Shown here: positions 44,703-55,045 of the stretch, piece by piece
Position numbering within the stretch: position 1 is the stretch's first letter
How the letters are laid out: each line of letters starts with the position of its first letter
Source: Nipponacmea schrenckii
Lineage: Eukaryota > Mollusca > Gastropoda > Lottiidae
NCBI GenBank assembly: GCA_030562195.1
Contig: JAUJPP010000012.1
Span: forward strand, 15,252,001 to 15,316,000
DNA length: 64,000 nucleotides
Reading direction: 5' to 3'
Translations under genes and position numbers: made by a program
Notes under the pieces: model-generated
What the model saw: the letters and a program-made list of their open reading frames with translations, nothing else
The model's database searches: none
What the model was told of the DNA's origin: nothing

Positions 44703-45748
44703 AAGTAACGTTTAGGCTCTTATTTATCAATAGTTGACTATTATAGAAAATTTTAGTGTATGCTTACACTTATACTTATACATGGTCACCTTTAGTCAGG
44801 CTCTTATTTATCAATAGTTGACTATTATAGAATATTTTAGAGTATGCTTACACTTATACTTATACATAGTAACCTTTAGTCAGGCTCTTATTTATCAATA
44901 GTTGACTATTATAGAATATTTTAGAGTATGCTTACACTTATACTTATACATGGTCACCTTTAGTCAGGCTCTTATTTATCAATAGTTGACTATTATAGAA
45001 TATTTTAGAGTATGCTTACACTTATACTTATACATGGTCACCTTTAGTCAGGCTCTTACTTATCAATAGTTGACTATTATAGAATATTTTAGTGTATGCT
45101 TACACTTATACTTATACATGGTCACCTTTAGTCAGGCTCTCATTTATCAATAGTTGACTATTATAGAATATTTTAGAGTATGCTTACACTTATACTTATA
45201 CATGGTCACCTTTAGTCAGGCTCTTATTTATCAATAGTTGACTATTATAGAATATTTTAATGTATGCTTACACTTATACTTATACATGGTCACCTTTAGT
45301 CGGGCTCTTATTTATCAATAGTTGACTATTATAGAATATTTTAGTGTATGCTTACACTTATACTTATACATGGTCACCTTTAGTCAGGCTCTTATTTATC
45401 AATAGTTGACTATTATAGAATATTTTAGTGTATGCTTACACTTATACTTATACATGGTCACCTTTAGTCGGGCTCTTATTTATCAATAGTTGACTATTAT
45501 AGAATATTTTAGTGTATGCTTACACTTATACTTATACATGGTCACCTTTAGTCAGGCTCTTATTTATCAATAGTTGACTATTATAGAATATTTTAGTGTA
45601 TGCTTACACTTATACTTATACATGGTCACCTTTAGTCAGGCTCTTATTTATCAATAGTTGACTATTATAGAATATTTTAGTGTATGCTTACACTTATACT
45701 TATACATGGTCACCTTTAGTCAGGCTCTTATTTATCAATAGTTGACTA
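44703..45748 (+). repeat. 84-bp minisatellite, ~12.5 copies
   Basis: The unit is 84 bp ('gtcaggctcttatttatcaa', 'tagttgactattatagaata', 'ttttagtgtatgcttacact', 'tatacttatacatggtcacc', 'ttta'). Copies differ at only a few positions. Each unit carries ATAGTTGACTAT, a small hairpin. All frames contain stops, so it is non-coding. Shorter arrays of the same unit lie at 46655 and 51968, directly upstream of transposase-like genes. Confidence 0.95.
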
Positions 45749-45754
45749 TGTATA

Positions 45755-45867
45755 GGTTAATGGTCGAAAGTTTGTCAATAAGTCTAATAATGACCGTTGA
45801 CGAGGACCGAAGGTCCGAGTTATACGGTCATTATTAGACGCATTGACAAACTTGAGATCCATTAACC
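45755..45867. repeat. 113-bp fold-back element
   Basis: Arms ggttaatggtcgaaagtttg... and ...caaacttgagatccattaacc pair over about 45 bp with few mismatches. The centre is a smaller palindrome, gaggaccgaaggtccgag. It ends the long 84-bp array. Confidence 0.8.
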
Positions 45868-45869
45868 AA

Positions 45870-46656
45870 CTTAAAATACAGATTAACAAAAAAACAGCTC
45901 ACTATAAACTCACTAGAGTTTTATTTACAAACAAAACCTGAAATCAAAACGTTTAAGCCCTTTAGTACAAGAATCATCCATATTCAGACTATGTGTCAAT
46001 AACAATGAACCAACCAATATGGCAGCACCTGGTGTCGAATAAAGTTTCATTGTTTGATTCTTTAATACTTATAGAAATCAAAAGTAAAGATGTTCTTATT
46101 AATGGGAAAACTTTGTCAGTTTGTCTAATAATTCCCGAATTAACTCATAATCGGCCTAATTACGTAGGAAATACCTAGCTAACATCTACCAGAACTATCC
46201 ATAAAACACAGATTGACCTTCCTGAGACCACATAACGTTAAATAAATTATGAATGCACGAAATAACAATGAAAACAAGCCTAATTTATCAATTGGTAAGC
46301 TTATTTGACAAGATTTGAAATACAACATAAATCGATGCTTACAGATTTCGCCCTAATGAATAATTAATTATCTTTTTCATTTGAAAGTAAGGATTTGAAG
46401 ATAAACTTTAAGTTTTAATTGGACGTAACATTGAACACTATACATTTTGAAACCTGGATTAGTTCTCTGAATAAAGTATGAGTGAATTTAATGTGAGTAG
46501 TTGTCAGACTAATCCCCATTCGTTATGGGCAAGTGGCTGATATTTAGAGTCCAATATTGACTTTAATATTGGACTCTTGGCCACTTGCCAGTACCAATAT
46601 GTTGAATATTGGTACGCAAAAAACAAAGGGTCACATCACATCTGTATTTTAATATA
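45870..46656. mobile_element. ~0.8-kb TIR element, copy with damaged left end
   Basis: The right terminus 'acaaagggtcacatcaca' then 'tctgtatttta' (about 46624-46653) is the inverted counterpart of the left terminus seen intact in the second copy at 51157-51190. Here most of the left TIR is deleted ('ttaaaatacagat' joins 'taacaaaaaa'). Two hairpins lie near the right end (46528-46589 and 46591-46615). The 61-codon ORF at 45993 is present in both copies but has no known motif. Confidence 0.6.
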
Positions 46657-47078
46657 GAATATTTTAGTGTATGCTTAAACTTATACTTATACATTGTCAC
46701 CTTTAGTCGGGCTCTTATTTATCAATAGTGGACTATTATAGAATATTTTAGTGTATGCTTACACTTATACTTATACATAGTCACCTTTAGTCAGGCTCTT
46801 ATTTATCAATAGTTGACTATTATAGAATATTTTAGTGTATGCTTAAACTTATACTTATACATGGTCACCTTTAGTCAGGCTCTTATTTATCAATAGTTGA
46901 CTATTATAGAATATTTTAGAGTATGCTTACACTTATACTTGTACATGGTCACCTTTAGTCAGGCTCTTATTTATCAATAGTTGACTATTATAGAATATTT
47001 TAGTGTATGCTTAAACTTATACTTATACATAGTAACCTTTAGTCGGGCTCTTATTTATCAATAGTTGACTATGATAGA
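46655..47078 (+). repeat. 84-bp minisatellite, 5 copies
   Basis: Same unit as 44703-45748. The array ends ~45 bases before the earliest transposase-coding sequence, so it occupies the upstream or subterminal position. Confidence 0.95.
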
Positions 47079-47124
47079 AGAGATAACATCGCCAAGAGAG
47101 AAAACCACTAATCCTCTAGAAAAC

Positions 47125-48423
47125 CCCCCCCTGAGGTGTTGAATAGAATAAGAAATCATATAACTTCTTTTCCAGAAAGACAATATCTCTATTCACCTTA
47201 AGATAATCCGAATAGAAGATACCTTGCTGATAATATGAATATCAAGAGAATGTGGATTTAGTTGAGTTCATACGAAAAGAAGAAGCTGCATTATTTCAGT
47301 TGATGACAAATGGTGATCAATATTCAGGAAAACATAAGTTGTGGATATACAGGAAGGTATTTCTGGAAGAATTTAATCTGTCGTTTGGTTATCCAAGAAC
47401 AGGTACCTGTGGAAAATGTGATTTGTTAGAAGCTCAAATAAAACTAAAGATGATGAAGAGAGCAATCTTCTACAAGATGACAAATTTCAACACATTGTAG
47501 CTGCTGATCTCTCATATAATGAAATGAAAAATGAAAGAGAGGAATATCAAAGAAGTTGGGGTACAATACAAAGAATTTTCAACAAAAAGCATTGCTCAGA
47601 ATAGGCAGGACATGTACTCTTTTGATTTTCAACAGAATTTGATGATACCAAATTTTACACCCGGTGACATATATTACAGCAGACAGTTGAATGTTTTCAA
47701 TTTTGGTATTCATGATCATATAAATGGTTATGGAATAATGTGTATATACGACGAAACTGTTGCTAAAAAGGGCGGATCTGAAGTGTCATCATGTTCGAGA
47801 ATGATCCTGAATATACGAAATACTGGAGTTCGGAGAGTAATTCTTTATTCAGATGGATGTGGTGGACAGAATAGAAACCATTATACAGTTTGTTTCTTGC
47901 AATGTTTGATCGAATCTGGAATTGTGGATCACAAAATTCTTGTTCGGGGACACACTCGGCATGCGAATGATCGTGACTTTGGTTTTGATTAAAAAGATGA
48001 TAAATGTAGAAACCATCATTACCCCTCAAGACTATGTTAATGTAATAAAATCCTCTAGACGCTTCCCAGCTCCGTTTGAAATTATTGAGGTGGTTTAGTT
48101 CTGGAGAAAGTCCAGAAATTGATTGGGAAACAGGAATAGAATCAGTCAAAAGTCATCCTGGTTAAATCTGGTACAGATATATATTAGATAATCATGAAAA
48201 CTGGCAGAAGGTTAAAATCTTAAAACGAAATGTTTTGTTTTTCGAACCTAATTGAAATACCAGTCTCCTATCACATTAAAACCCAAGAAGTGGAAAGATA
48301 TTGAGAAAGTCATCGCTTATATCACAGATCCAGTAAAAGAGGTCCTATTATGAAGTTCTTCCTAGAGATGTAACCACTGCTGACGAAGGGTCAAATGATG
48401 AATATTGTGATGACAGTGACTAA
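47125..48423 (+). pseudogene. Transposase-like gene A, frameshifted
   Basis: Coding similarity spans several frames. About 47125-47250: 'LNRIRNHITSFPERQYLYS', 'NPNRRYLADNMNIKRM'. 47252-47480: 'YRKVFLEEFNLSF' with CxxC (GTCGKCD). 47531-47992: 'YYSRQLNVFNFGIHD' and the acidic core 'VILYSDGCGGQNRN', then 'HTRHANDRDFGFD'. Then 'TPQDYVNVIKSSRRFPAPF' and an acidic tail ending near 48423. A catalytic Asp in a SDGCGGQN context, with upstream zinc-binding CxxC, fits a widespread uncharacterised DDE-type family in invertebrates. Superfamily placement is not certain. It lies just downstream of a five-copy 84-bp array. At least three frame breaks make it inactive. Confidence 0.6.
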
Positions 48424-48714
48424 GTTAAGTTGTATGGGTCAGCTATTTTCTGACTTACTTCAAGATTAAAATTTTTTGTGGATATTTTGTGGACTTTTCA
48501 ATGACTCTGCACTCTATGCCCTATCCAAAGAGTTTCACACACGGAACAAGGCAGCACCCACTGTATTCTGATAAACAATATGTATTATAGTGTATGGCTC
48601 AATATCCGCCTATTTGGTTAAACTTTGATATTTGATTAACAACTGAGCAATTATTTTGACTTAGGTTGTTATCCTTACATTCAGTTTGAACTTACCTTCC
48701 AGATTCGCTTCTGA
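48424..48714. other. Spacer after transposase-like gene A
   Basis: No feature recognised; presumably 3' part of the decayed DNA transposon. Confidence 0.3.
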
Positions 48715-49264
48715 CAAAATTGTCCACATAGAATTCTTACAGCAATCTCAAAATTCATTCACAAGACATTAATCTATTAATTGGTGATATCCAAGATTCA
48801 AAGTATGGTGGTGCATATAAATCACCTTGGTGTAATATGTCAAAGTATCAAGATTTCAAATTGCTTCTGAAAAATTGCTATTGGAACGTTAAAAATCATC
48901 CATCTATCGAATGAGGACAATCGCAAAGTGCAAGATTCGAAGTATGGTGGTCCATATAGATGACCTTAGTGTGACATGTCAAATACGAAGTATCAGGATT
49001 TCATATTGATACCGACAAAATTGCCTATATCGTTACAGAATTGCTACAGAAATGCCAAAATTCATACATTAAATATCGAATGATGAGTTGGAGTATGGTG
49101 GTCCATTTAAATCACCTTGGTGTAATAACTCAAATCAAAGGTATCAAGGACCACCATACTCCGAATTATGGACGAGGCACTTTGGGATTCTCATCAATTG
49201 ATAGAGTAATATCTAATGAATTATTTTAGCTATTTCTGTAGCGATTCTGTGTGGACAATTTTGT
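48715..49264. mobile_element. ~550-bp element with ~30-bp inverted ends and internal direct repeats
   Basis: The left end caaaattgtccacatagaat pairs with the right end attctgtgtggacaattttg. Inside, a block 'gtatggtggtccat..aaatcaccttggtgtaa' recurs at about 48805, 48940 and 49092, followed by an inverted 'ggaccaccatactcc' (49149-49163). Non-coding; probably a non-autonomous DNA element. Confidence 0.6.
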
Positions 49265-49739
49265 TGATAGCATTTTGAAATCATTGTAGAGTGGAACTGA
49301 CATATTATAACACAATCGCCTAAGTCGATTTTAAGGGTTTGGAGTAAAGCGGAAAAATACTTCTGATTTTAACATCATATTTCTGACCAAACTTATTTAA
49401 TGATGATTTGTTCACAGTTGAAAAACATATCACCACTCACATTGATTATCTTTGTTGTGCAGTTTGACTCGGAGAAATTGGACTTAGGTATGTGTGATCC
49501 ATAAATTTGTGACATTAACTTGAGCAACACAATACACGATTGCATTGAATGTCATAAGTTCACTGGGTCAATATGACACAGATCTTAGGAAAGTGCTAGG
49601 GAAATGCTTTGGTGGATAATTAAACCTAGAAATTAAAACAAATGTGTAGTATTCATCAGATTGGTAGAATATTGAACAATAGTTTATAAACTTATTATAT
49701 ATAATAATAATATTATATAAATATATAAGTGAATTTTGT
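49265..49739. other. AT-rich spacer
   Basis: No gene recognised. It includes a TAATAATAT simple-sequence patch near 49700. Confidence 0.3.
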
Positions 49740-50310
49740 GATTTTCAGGTGAAATCGTTCCCATTTTGGCAGCAACGCACGTATCGCATTGGTCTTTTCG
49801 TGGCATGAAAATGGACATGTTTAACTTTTTGAACATAATCTTGAAGTATGTATATACTACAAGTCCTTGTTCTGCTGCGACTGCGTCTTCTTTATAACGC
49901 TCAAACAGGTCAATAACTTTAGTACCCGGCTGAAGAAATCTTTTATCCTTATAAGCTGGTATTTTACGACAGTAGTGGGAATCAACGCACGGAATATTGA
50001 TAAGTCATGTCTTAAGATAACAGTATCATCAGACATTTTCTGAGTAGGTCCCGATCTTGTTTTCTCCTTACATAGTTTATCAGCAACATCATCGGAACCA
50101 TCTTCAACTTTAATACTTAACCAATCTGTTATTGTTCTTTCGGCAATACCCAAAGTAGAACAGAACATTGAAGTATTGTCCCATTTGGCATCCTTAGAGT
50201 GTATCGATAACTGGTAGCCCTCTTATCGGAAGATGACATTTTCTGTGTAATATCAATCGATGCTGCCAATGTCCTTACAACGGACTTTCTTTCAGCCCAA
50301 TTTCCCAAAA
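49740..50310 (-). pseudogene. Transposase-like gene B (same family as A), minus strand
   Basis: Minus-strand frames give 'SYRYTLRMPNGTILQ', 'FCSTLGIAERTITDWL' (helix-turn-helix-like), then 'VDSHYCRKIPAYKDKRFLQP', 'KVIDLFERYKEDAVA', and 'YFKIMFKKLNMSIFMPRKDQCDTC' with a CxxC. Those blocks are co-linear with gene A's 'YRKVFLEEFNLSF...GTCGKCD' region but clearly diverged. The catalytic half is missing; the fragment stops near 49740. Two or more frame breaks. Confidence 0.55.
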
Positions 50311-50455
50311 TGATTTTAAAATACTATCTCTGTCTACTTCAGAAATTTATTACAGTTTCTCAAGTTAGATTTTCTACAAAAGTTTGATTCGCATCTGGAT
50401 CCTATTTTCCTGACTTCATTCTCTATACCTCTTCTGCTTGTATTAACCTCTCCTT

Positions 50456-51120
50456 TCAGTCCCTTTGTGCTGTTTTGTTTCTTTTTCGCTCAAAAATCTG
50501 AGATAATCGGTCGCCCTTTAGGAATTTTGTTTGGGACTGACCACCCAGTTTCAGGATTTTTATGGATTTTTGGCAACGTGTAGATATGACGTTGGCGAAC
50601 ATTTGAATCCGCGGAAAGGTAGTCAAACTGGGAATCTGAAATATATTTTTTTGATACAAGGAATCGCACAACACAGCAGCTGCCTTTATCGCTTTTCCGA
50701 ATAATTATGTTATTATCATTTTTTGACTAATAGCTTTTCTCTCAAAATTTGTCAAATTATTTTTCTCGTTTACCAGCGGCAAATGAGAACCTCTGAATAC
50801 ATGTTGTCGCAAATTGAAGGTATCCTATTGTCAATCGCGCTATCTGGTGGAGTCAGGCCAGATTTTTCCGTAAATTTCGTTCGTTTACCGCGGCCAAGCT
50901 TTTCGCGAAAGAAATAGTTAAGTTTAAATTAACTTCTTCGATCGACGATAAAATTGGTTCACTTGAGGTTGGTTTTGCCACAAGTGCAAACGTAAGTCCT
51001 CGGTCTAATATGCGCAATTCTACGAGAGTAAGTTTACGGTGACCAAGGTTAACAACCGTCTGACCTAAACTACTTCCCCCGCGATCAGTTTAAATGGGAA
51101 CCCATTTAGCACAGATACTT
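50456..51120 (-). pseudogene. Diverged Penelope-like element fragment, minus strand
   Basis: Reading down from 51120: 'GQTVVNLGHRKLTLVELRIL', 'DRGLTFALVAKP', then after degenerate sequence 'IIIRKSDKGSCCVV', 'DYLSADSNVRQRHIYTLPKI' and 'VPNKIPKGRPIISD'. This is the N-terminal half of the same RT as in ORF2 of the PLE at 38974, but from a different lineage. It keeps the TTTAAAC heptamer at 51088-51094 followed by TGA in the matching frame. Stops and deletions make it inactive. Upstream is the TIR element copy. Confidence 0.75.
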
Positions 51121-51156
51121 CGGGCAGTGGGGGCGTCCAGCGGACGTGATCCGAGT

Positions 51157-51969
51157 TTAAAATACAGATGTGATGTCACCCTTTGTTTAAGTTAACATTA
51201 ACAAAAAAACAGCTCACTATAAACTCACTAGAGTTTTATTTACAAACAAAACCTGAAATCAAAACGTTTAAGCCCTTTAGTACAAGAATCATCCATATTC
51301 AGACTATGTGTCAATAACAATGAACCAACCAATATGGCAGCACCTGGTGTCGAATAAAGTTTCATTGTTTGATTCTTTAATACTTATAGAAATCAAAAGT
51401 AAAGATGTTCTTATTAATGGGAAAACTTTGTCAGTTTGTCTAATAATTCCCGAATTAACTCATAATCGGCCTAATTACGTAGGAAATACCTAGCTAACAT
51501 CTACCAGAACTATCCATAAAACACAGATGGACCTTCCTGAGACCACATAACGTTAAATAAATTATGAATGCACGAAATAACAATGAAAACAAGCCTAATT
51601 TATCAATTGGTAAGCTTATTTGACAAGATTTGAAATACAACATAAATCGATGCTTACAGATTTCGCCCTAATGAATAATTAGTTGTCTTTTTCATTTGAA
51701 AGTAAGGATTTGAAGATAAACTTTAAGTTTTAATTGGACGTAACATTGAACACTATACATTTTGAAACCTGGATTAGTTCTCTGAATAAAGTATGAGTGA
51801 ATTTAATGTGAGTAGTTGTCAGACTAATCCCCATTCGTTATGGGCAAGTGGCTGATATTTAGAGTCCAATATTGACTTTAATATTGGACTCTTGGCCACT
51901 TGCCAGTACCAATATGTTGAATATTGGTACGCAAAAAACAAAGGGTCACATCACATCTGTATTTTAATA
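51157..51969. mobile_element. ~0.8-kb TIR element, copy with both ends
   Basis: Left end 'taaaatacagatgtgatg' then 'tcaccctttgttt' (51157-51189). The inverted right end is at about 51937-51968. Internal sequence is almost identical to 45882-46640, with the same two hairpins near the right end. No transposase. Confidence 0.65.
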
Positions 51970-52392
51970 TAGAATATTTTAGTGTATGCTTAAACTTATA
52001 CTTATACATGGTCACCTTTAGTCAGGCTCTTACTTATCAATAGTTGACTATTATAGAATATTTTAGAGTATGCTTACACTTATACTTATACATGGTCACC
52101 TTTAGTCAGGCTCTTATTTATCAATAGTTGACTATTATAGAATATTTTAGTGTATGCTTAAACTTATACTTATACATGGTCACCTTTAGTCAGGCTCTTA
52201 TTTATCAATAGTTGACTATTATAGAATATTTTAGAGTATGCTTACACTTATACTTATACATGGTCACCTTTAGTCAGGCTCTTATTTATCAATAGTTGAC
52301 TATTATAGAATATTTTAGTGTATGCTTAAACTTATACTTATACATAGTAACCTTTAGTCGGGCTCTTATTTATCAATAGTTGACTATGATAG
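51968..52392 (+). repeat. 84-bp minisatellite, 5 copies (in the duplicated segment)
   Basis: Same unit and same copy number as 46655-47078, with a few substitutions. It lies immediately upstream of the truncated transposase copy. Confidence 0.93.
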
Positions 52393-52439
52393 AAGAGATA
52401 ACATCGCCAAGAGAGAAAACCACTAATCCTCTAGAAAAC

Positions 52440-52780
52440 CCCCCCCTGAGGTGTTGAATAGAATAAGAAATCATATAACTTCTTTTCCAGAAAGACAATA
52501 TCTCTATTCACCTTAAGATAATCCGAATAGAAGATACCTTGCTGATAATATGAATATCAAGAGAATGTGGATTTAGTTGAGTTCATACGAAAAGAAGAAG
52601 CTGCATTATTTCAGTTGATGACAAATGGTGATCAATATTCAGGAAAACATAAGTTGTGGATATACAGGAAGGTATTTCTGGAAGAATTTAATCTGTCGTT
52701 TGGTTATCCAAGAACAGGTACCTGTGGAAAATGTGATTTGTTAGAAGCTCAAATAAAACTAAAGATGATGAAGAGAGCAA
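52440..52780 (+). pseudogene. Truncated second copy of transposase-like gene A
   Basis: Identical over the 71-codon stretch from 52567 to the corresponding part of gene A (47252 onward), including CxxC in GTCGKCD, then broken by the N gap. The long ORF apparent across the gap is an artefact. Confidence 0.8.
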
Positions 52781-53280
52781 NNNNNNNNNNNNNNNNNNNN
52801 NNNNNNNNNNNNNNNNNNNNNNNNNNNNNNNNNNNNNNNNNNNNNNNNNNNNNNNNNNNNNNNNNNNNNNNNNNNNNNNNNNNNNNNNNNNNNNNNNNNN
52901 NNNNNNNNNNNNNNNNNNNNNNNNNNNNNNNNNNNNNNNNNNNNNNNNNNNNNNNNNNNNNNNNNNNNNNNNNNNNNNNNNNNNNNNNNNNNNNNNNNNN
53001 NNNNNNNNNNNNNNNNNNNNNNNNNNNNNNNNNNNNNNNNNNNNNNNNNNNNNNNNNNNNNNNNNNNNNNNNNNNNNNNNNNNNNNNNNNNNNNNNNNNN
53101 NNNNNNNNNNNNNNNNNNNNNNNNNNNNNNNNNNNNNNNNNNNNNNNNNNNNNNNNNNNNNNNNNNNNNNNNNNNNNNNNNNNNNNNNNNNNNNNNNNNN
53201 NNNNNNNNNNNNNNNNNNNNNNNNNNNNNNNNNNNNNNNNNNNNNNNNNNNNNNNNNNNNNNNNNNNNNNNNNNNNNNNN
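52781..53280. other. Assembly gap, 500 N
   Basis: Exactly 500 unknown bases, the usual placeholder for a gap of unknown size. True spacing between the transposase copy and the PLE copy is unknown. Confidence 0.99.
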
Positions 53281-55043
53281 TATCTTTCTGCCAAACCTAA
53301 TTGCCGTGAGAGACACTTATACACTTTGCCTAAAATTCATAAAAATCATACAAAGAATTAGTTCATGCCTAATAGAATCCCTAAAGGCCACCCGATTATC
53401 TCTGACAGTGGTAGTGAGTCGTATGCAGTGTCAGAATACATGAATGATCATTTCTTACTACCACTAGCATGTCAACATCGAGCCTACTCTAGAGACACAA
53501 CTGACTTTGTCAATAAGATAAAAAATCTCCAAGTCCCTTCAAATTTTAATTTCTATTGACGTAACTTCTATGTACACCAATATCGACAACACTACCCGCC
53601 TAATGGCAGTTCGAAAAGCTTTTAATAGAAACCCAGATCCAGACAGACCAGACGATGCAATTCTACAGCGTTTAGAGATTTGTCTTAGCCGCAATGATTT
53701 CACATTTAATGGTAGAACATATCTAAAAACTTCGGGTACAGCCATGGGCAAACGATTCGCCCCTTCATACGCAAACCTTTTCATGGCAGAGTGGGAACGT
53801 GAGGTATTACCCCTTTGTCCATTTGTTCCCCGTTTTTTATGGACGCCTTTTAGATGACATGTTCATGGTTTGGACTTACTCCATAGAACAATTTTGGCAA
53901 TTTTTTGAAATCCTCAACAACCACCACCCGTCCATCAAACTAACGACCAACGTCAGTCACAAAAGCATAGATTTCCTCGATACCACTGTCTTTAAATTCA
54001 TCAAAAAATTAGAAATTTTCAAAGAAACCGACACTCATCAACTTTGCATAAGAGTTCATTCATCCAAAACATACTTTTTCTGGAATAATTAAGTCACAAG
54101 TTTTACGATTTCACTGAATTTGCACAAGGTCTTCTGATTTCAATCAAGCCTGTACGATTGTTTTCTCAAAACTGAAAGAACGTGGATACTCTAAACAAAC
54201 TAAAAATTCCACCTTAGCACAGATAGTAGCTACAAATAGACTTTATGCCGAAGTACATCCAGGCTTAAGGAGTGCCCCGTGTATGTCAACCAGATGCAAA
54301 ACATGTCCCTTTATATCAGAAACACATTATTTTCTAAATAACTCTACGAATAAAAGATACCCGATCCAGGAGCACCTAACATGTGAAAACTCGAATGTAA
54401 TATACTCAATTTCATGTAAAAAATGTCCCAAACAATATATCGGGGAAACAAAGAACAAATTACGCACTCGTTTTAATGCTCACAGATCAGATATTAAATT
54501 TTAAAAAGACAAGCCTTTTTCTAATCATTTCAATCTTGATGACCATTCACTTGACGATATCACCCTTACCCCAATTGAGCGCATAGAAATCGACTTGCCC
54601 GAAGATGAAACTACCAAATTCCGTCAATCTAGAGAAGCCCATTGGATTGAGACATTAAATACAGCAAGACCCACAGGACTTAATATTCACCACAGTGTAG
54701 GCATAGCACCCTTTGTAGTTCCCTTCAATACAACCAGTAATAAAGCAAGCAAGATAGTTCAAACCCATTATAAGAGTCTTCAAGAGAAATTTCCTCATGT
54801 CTATAAACAGAAAATGATAGTGGCATATTCAAAAAATCAGAACTTAAATGACAACATTGTTCATAGCAAACTAAAAACAATCTGTACTTAACAGGTACTA
54901 TACTTCTCGCGAGTTACTTTTTCTAATTTCAGATAATAAGAGAAGAAAATCATCCAACAAATCCAGATCCCCATTTCTCAATAAAATATTTGCTCCACCC
55001 TAGGCCTGTACATCTGGGAGATTCAATCTCTCCCTTCCCCGAA
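53281..55043 (+). pseudogene. Penelope-like element, second copy (3' part), several breaks
   Basis: It starts inside the RT ('YLSAKPNCRERHLYTLPKIH') at the gap edge and runs to the C-terminus (stop at 54889-54891), followed by a 3' UTR shared with the minus-strand PLE to 55043. The Trp of 'DWFMPN' is replaced by a TAG. Frames shift near 53550, 53840, 54085 and 54505, and a short deletion removes part of the linker near 54200. The RT box here reads LLDD. GIY-YIG residues ('VIYSISCKKCPKQYIGET') remain. Close relative of 38811-43240, clearly dead. Its 3' end abuts BEL pol sequence. Confidence 0.9.
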
Positions 55044-55045
55044 AA

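Larger units (their letters stand above)
51197..52780 (+). repeat. 1584-bp duplication of 45882-47465, ending at the assembly gap
   Basis: Every landmark is shifted by exactly 5315 bases (45993 to 51308; 47252 to 52567) with only scattered substitutions and no net indel, even across the five-copy minisatellite. The copy is cut off exactly where the N run starts. This may be a real recent duplication or an unresolved allele joined into the scaffold. Confidence 0.9.

Noticed and set aside
45993..46178. 61-codon ORF present twice (also 51308)
   Set aside because: Its identity in both places follows from the segmental duplication, not from selection; no motif or family.
52567..53361. 264-codon ORF spanning the N run
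   Set aside because: It is created by reading through 500 N; the two sides belong to a transposase copy and a Penelope element.
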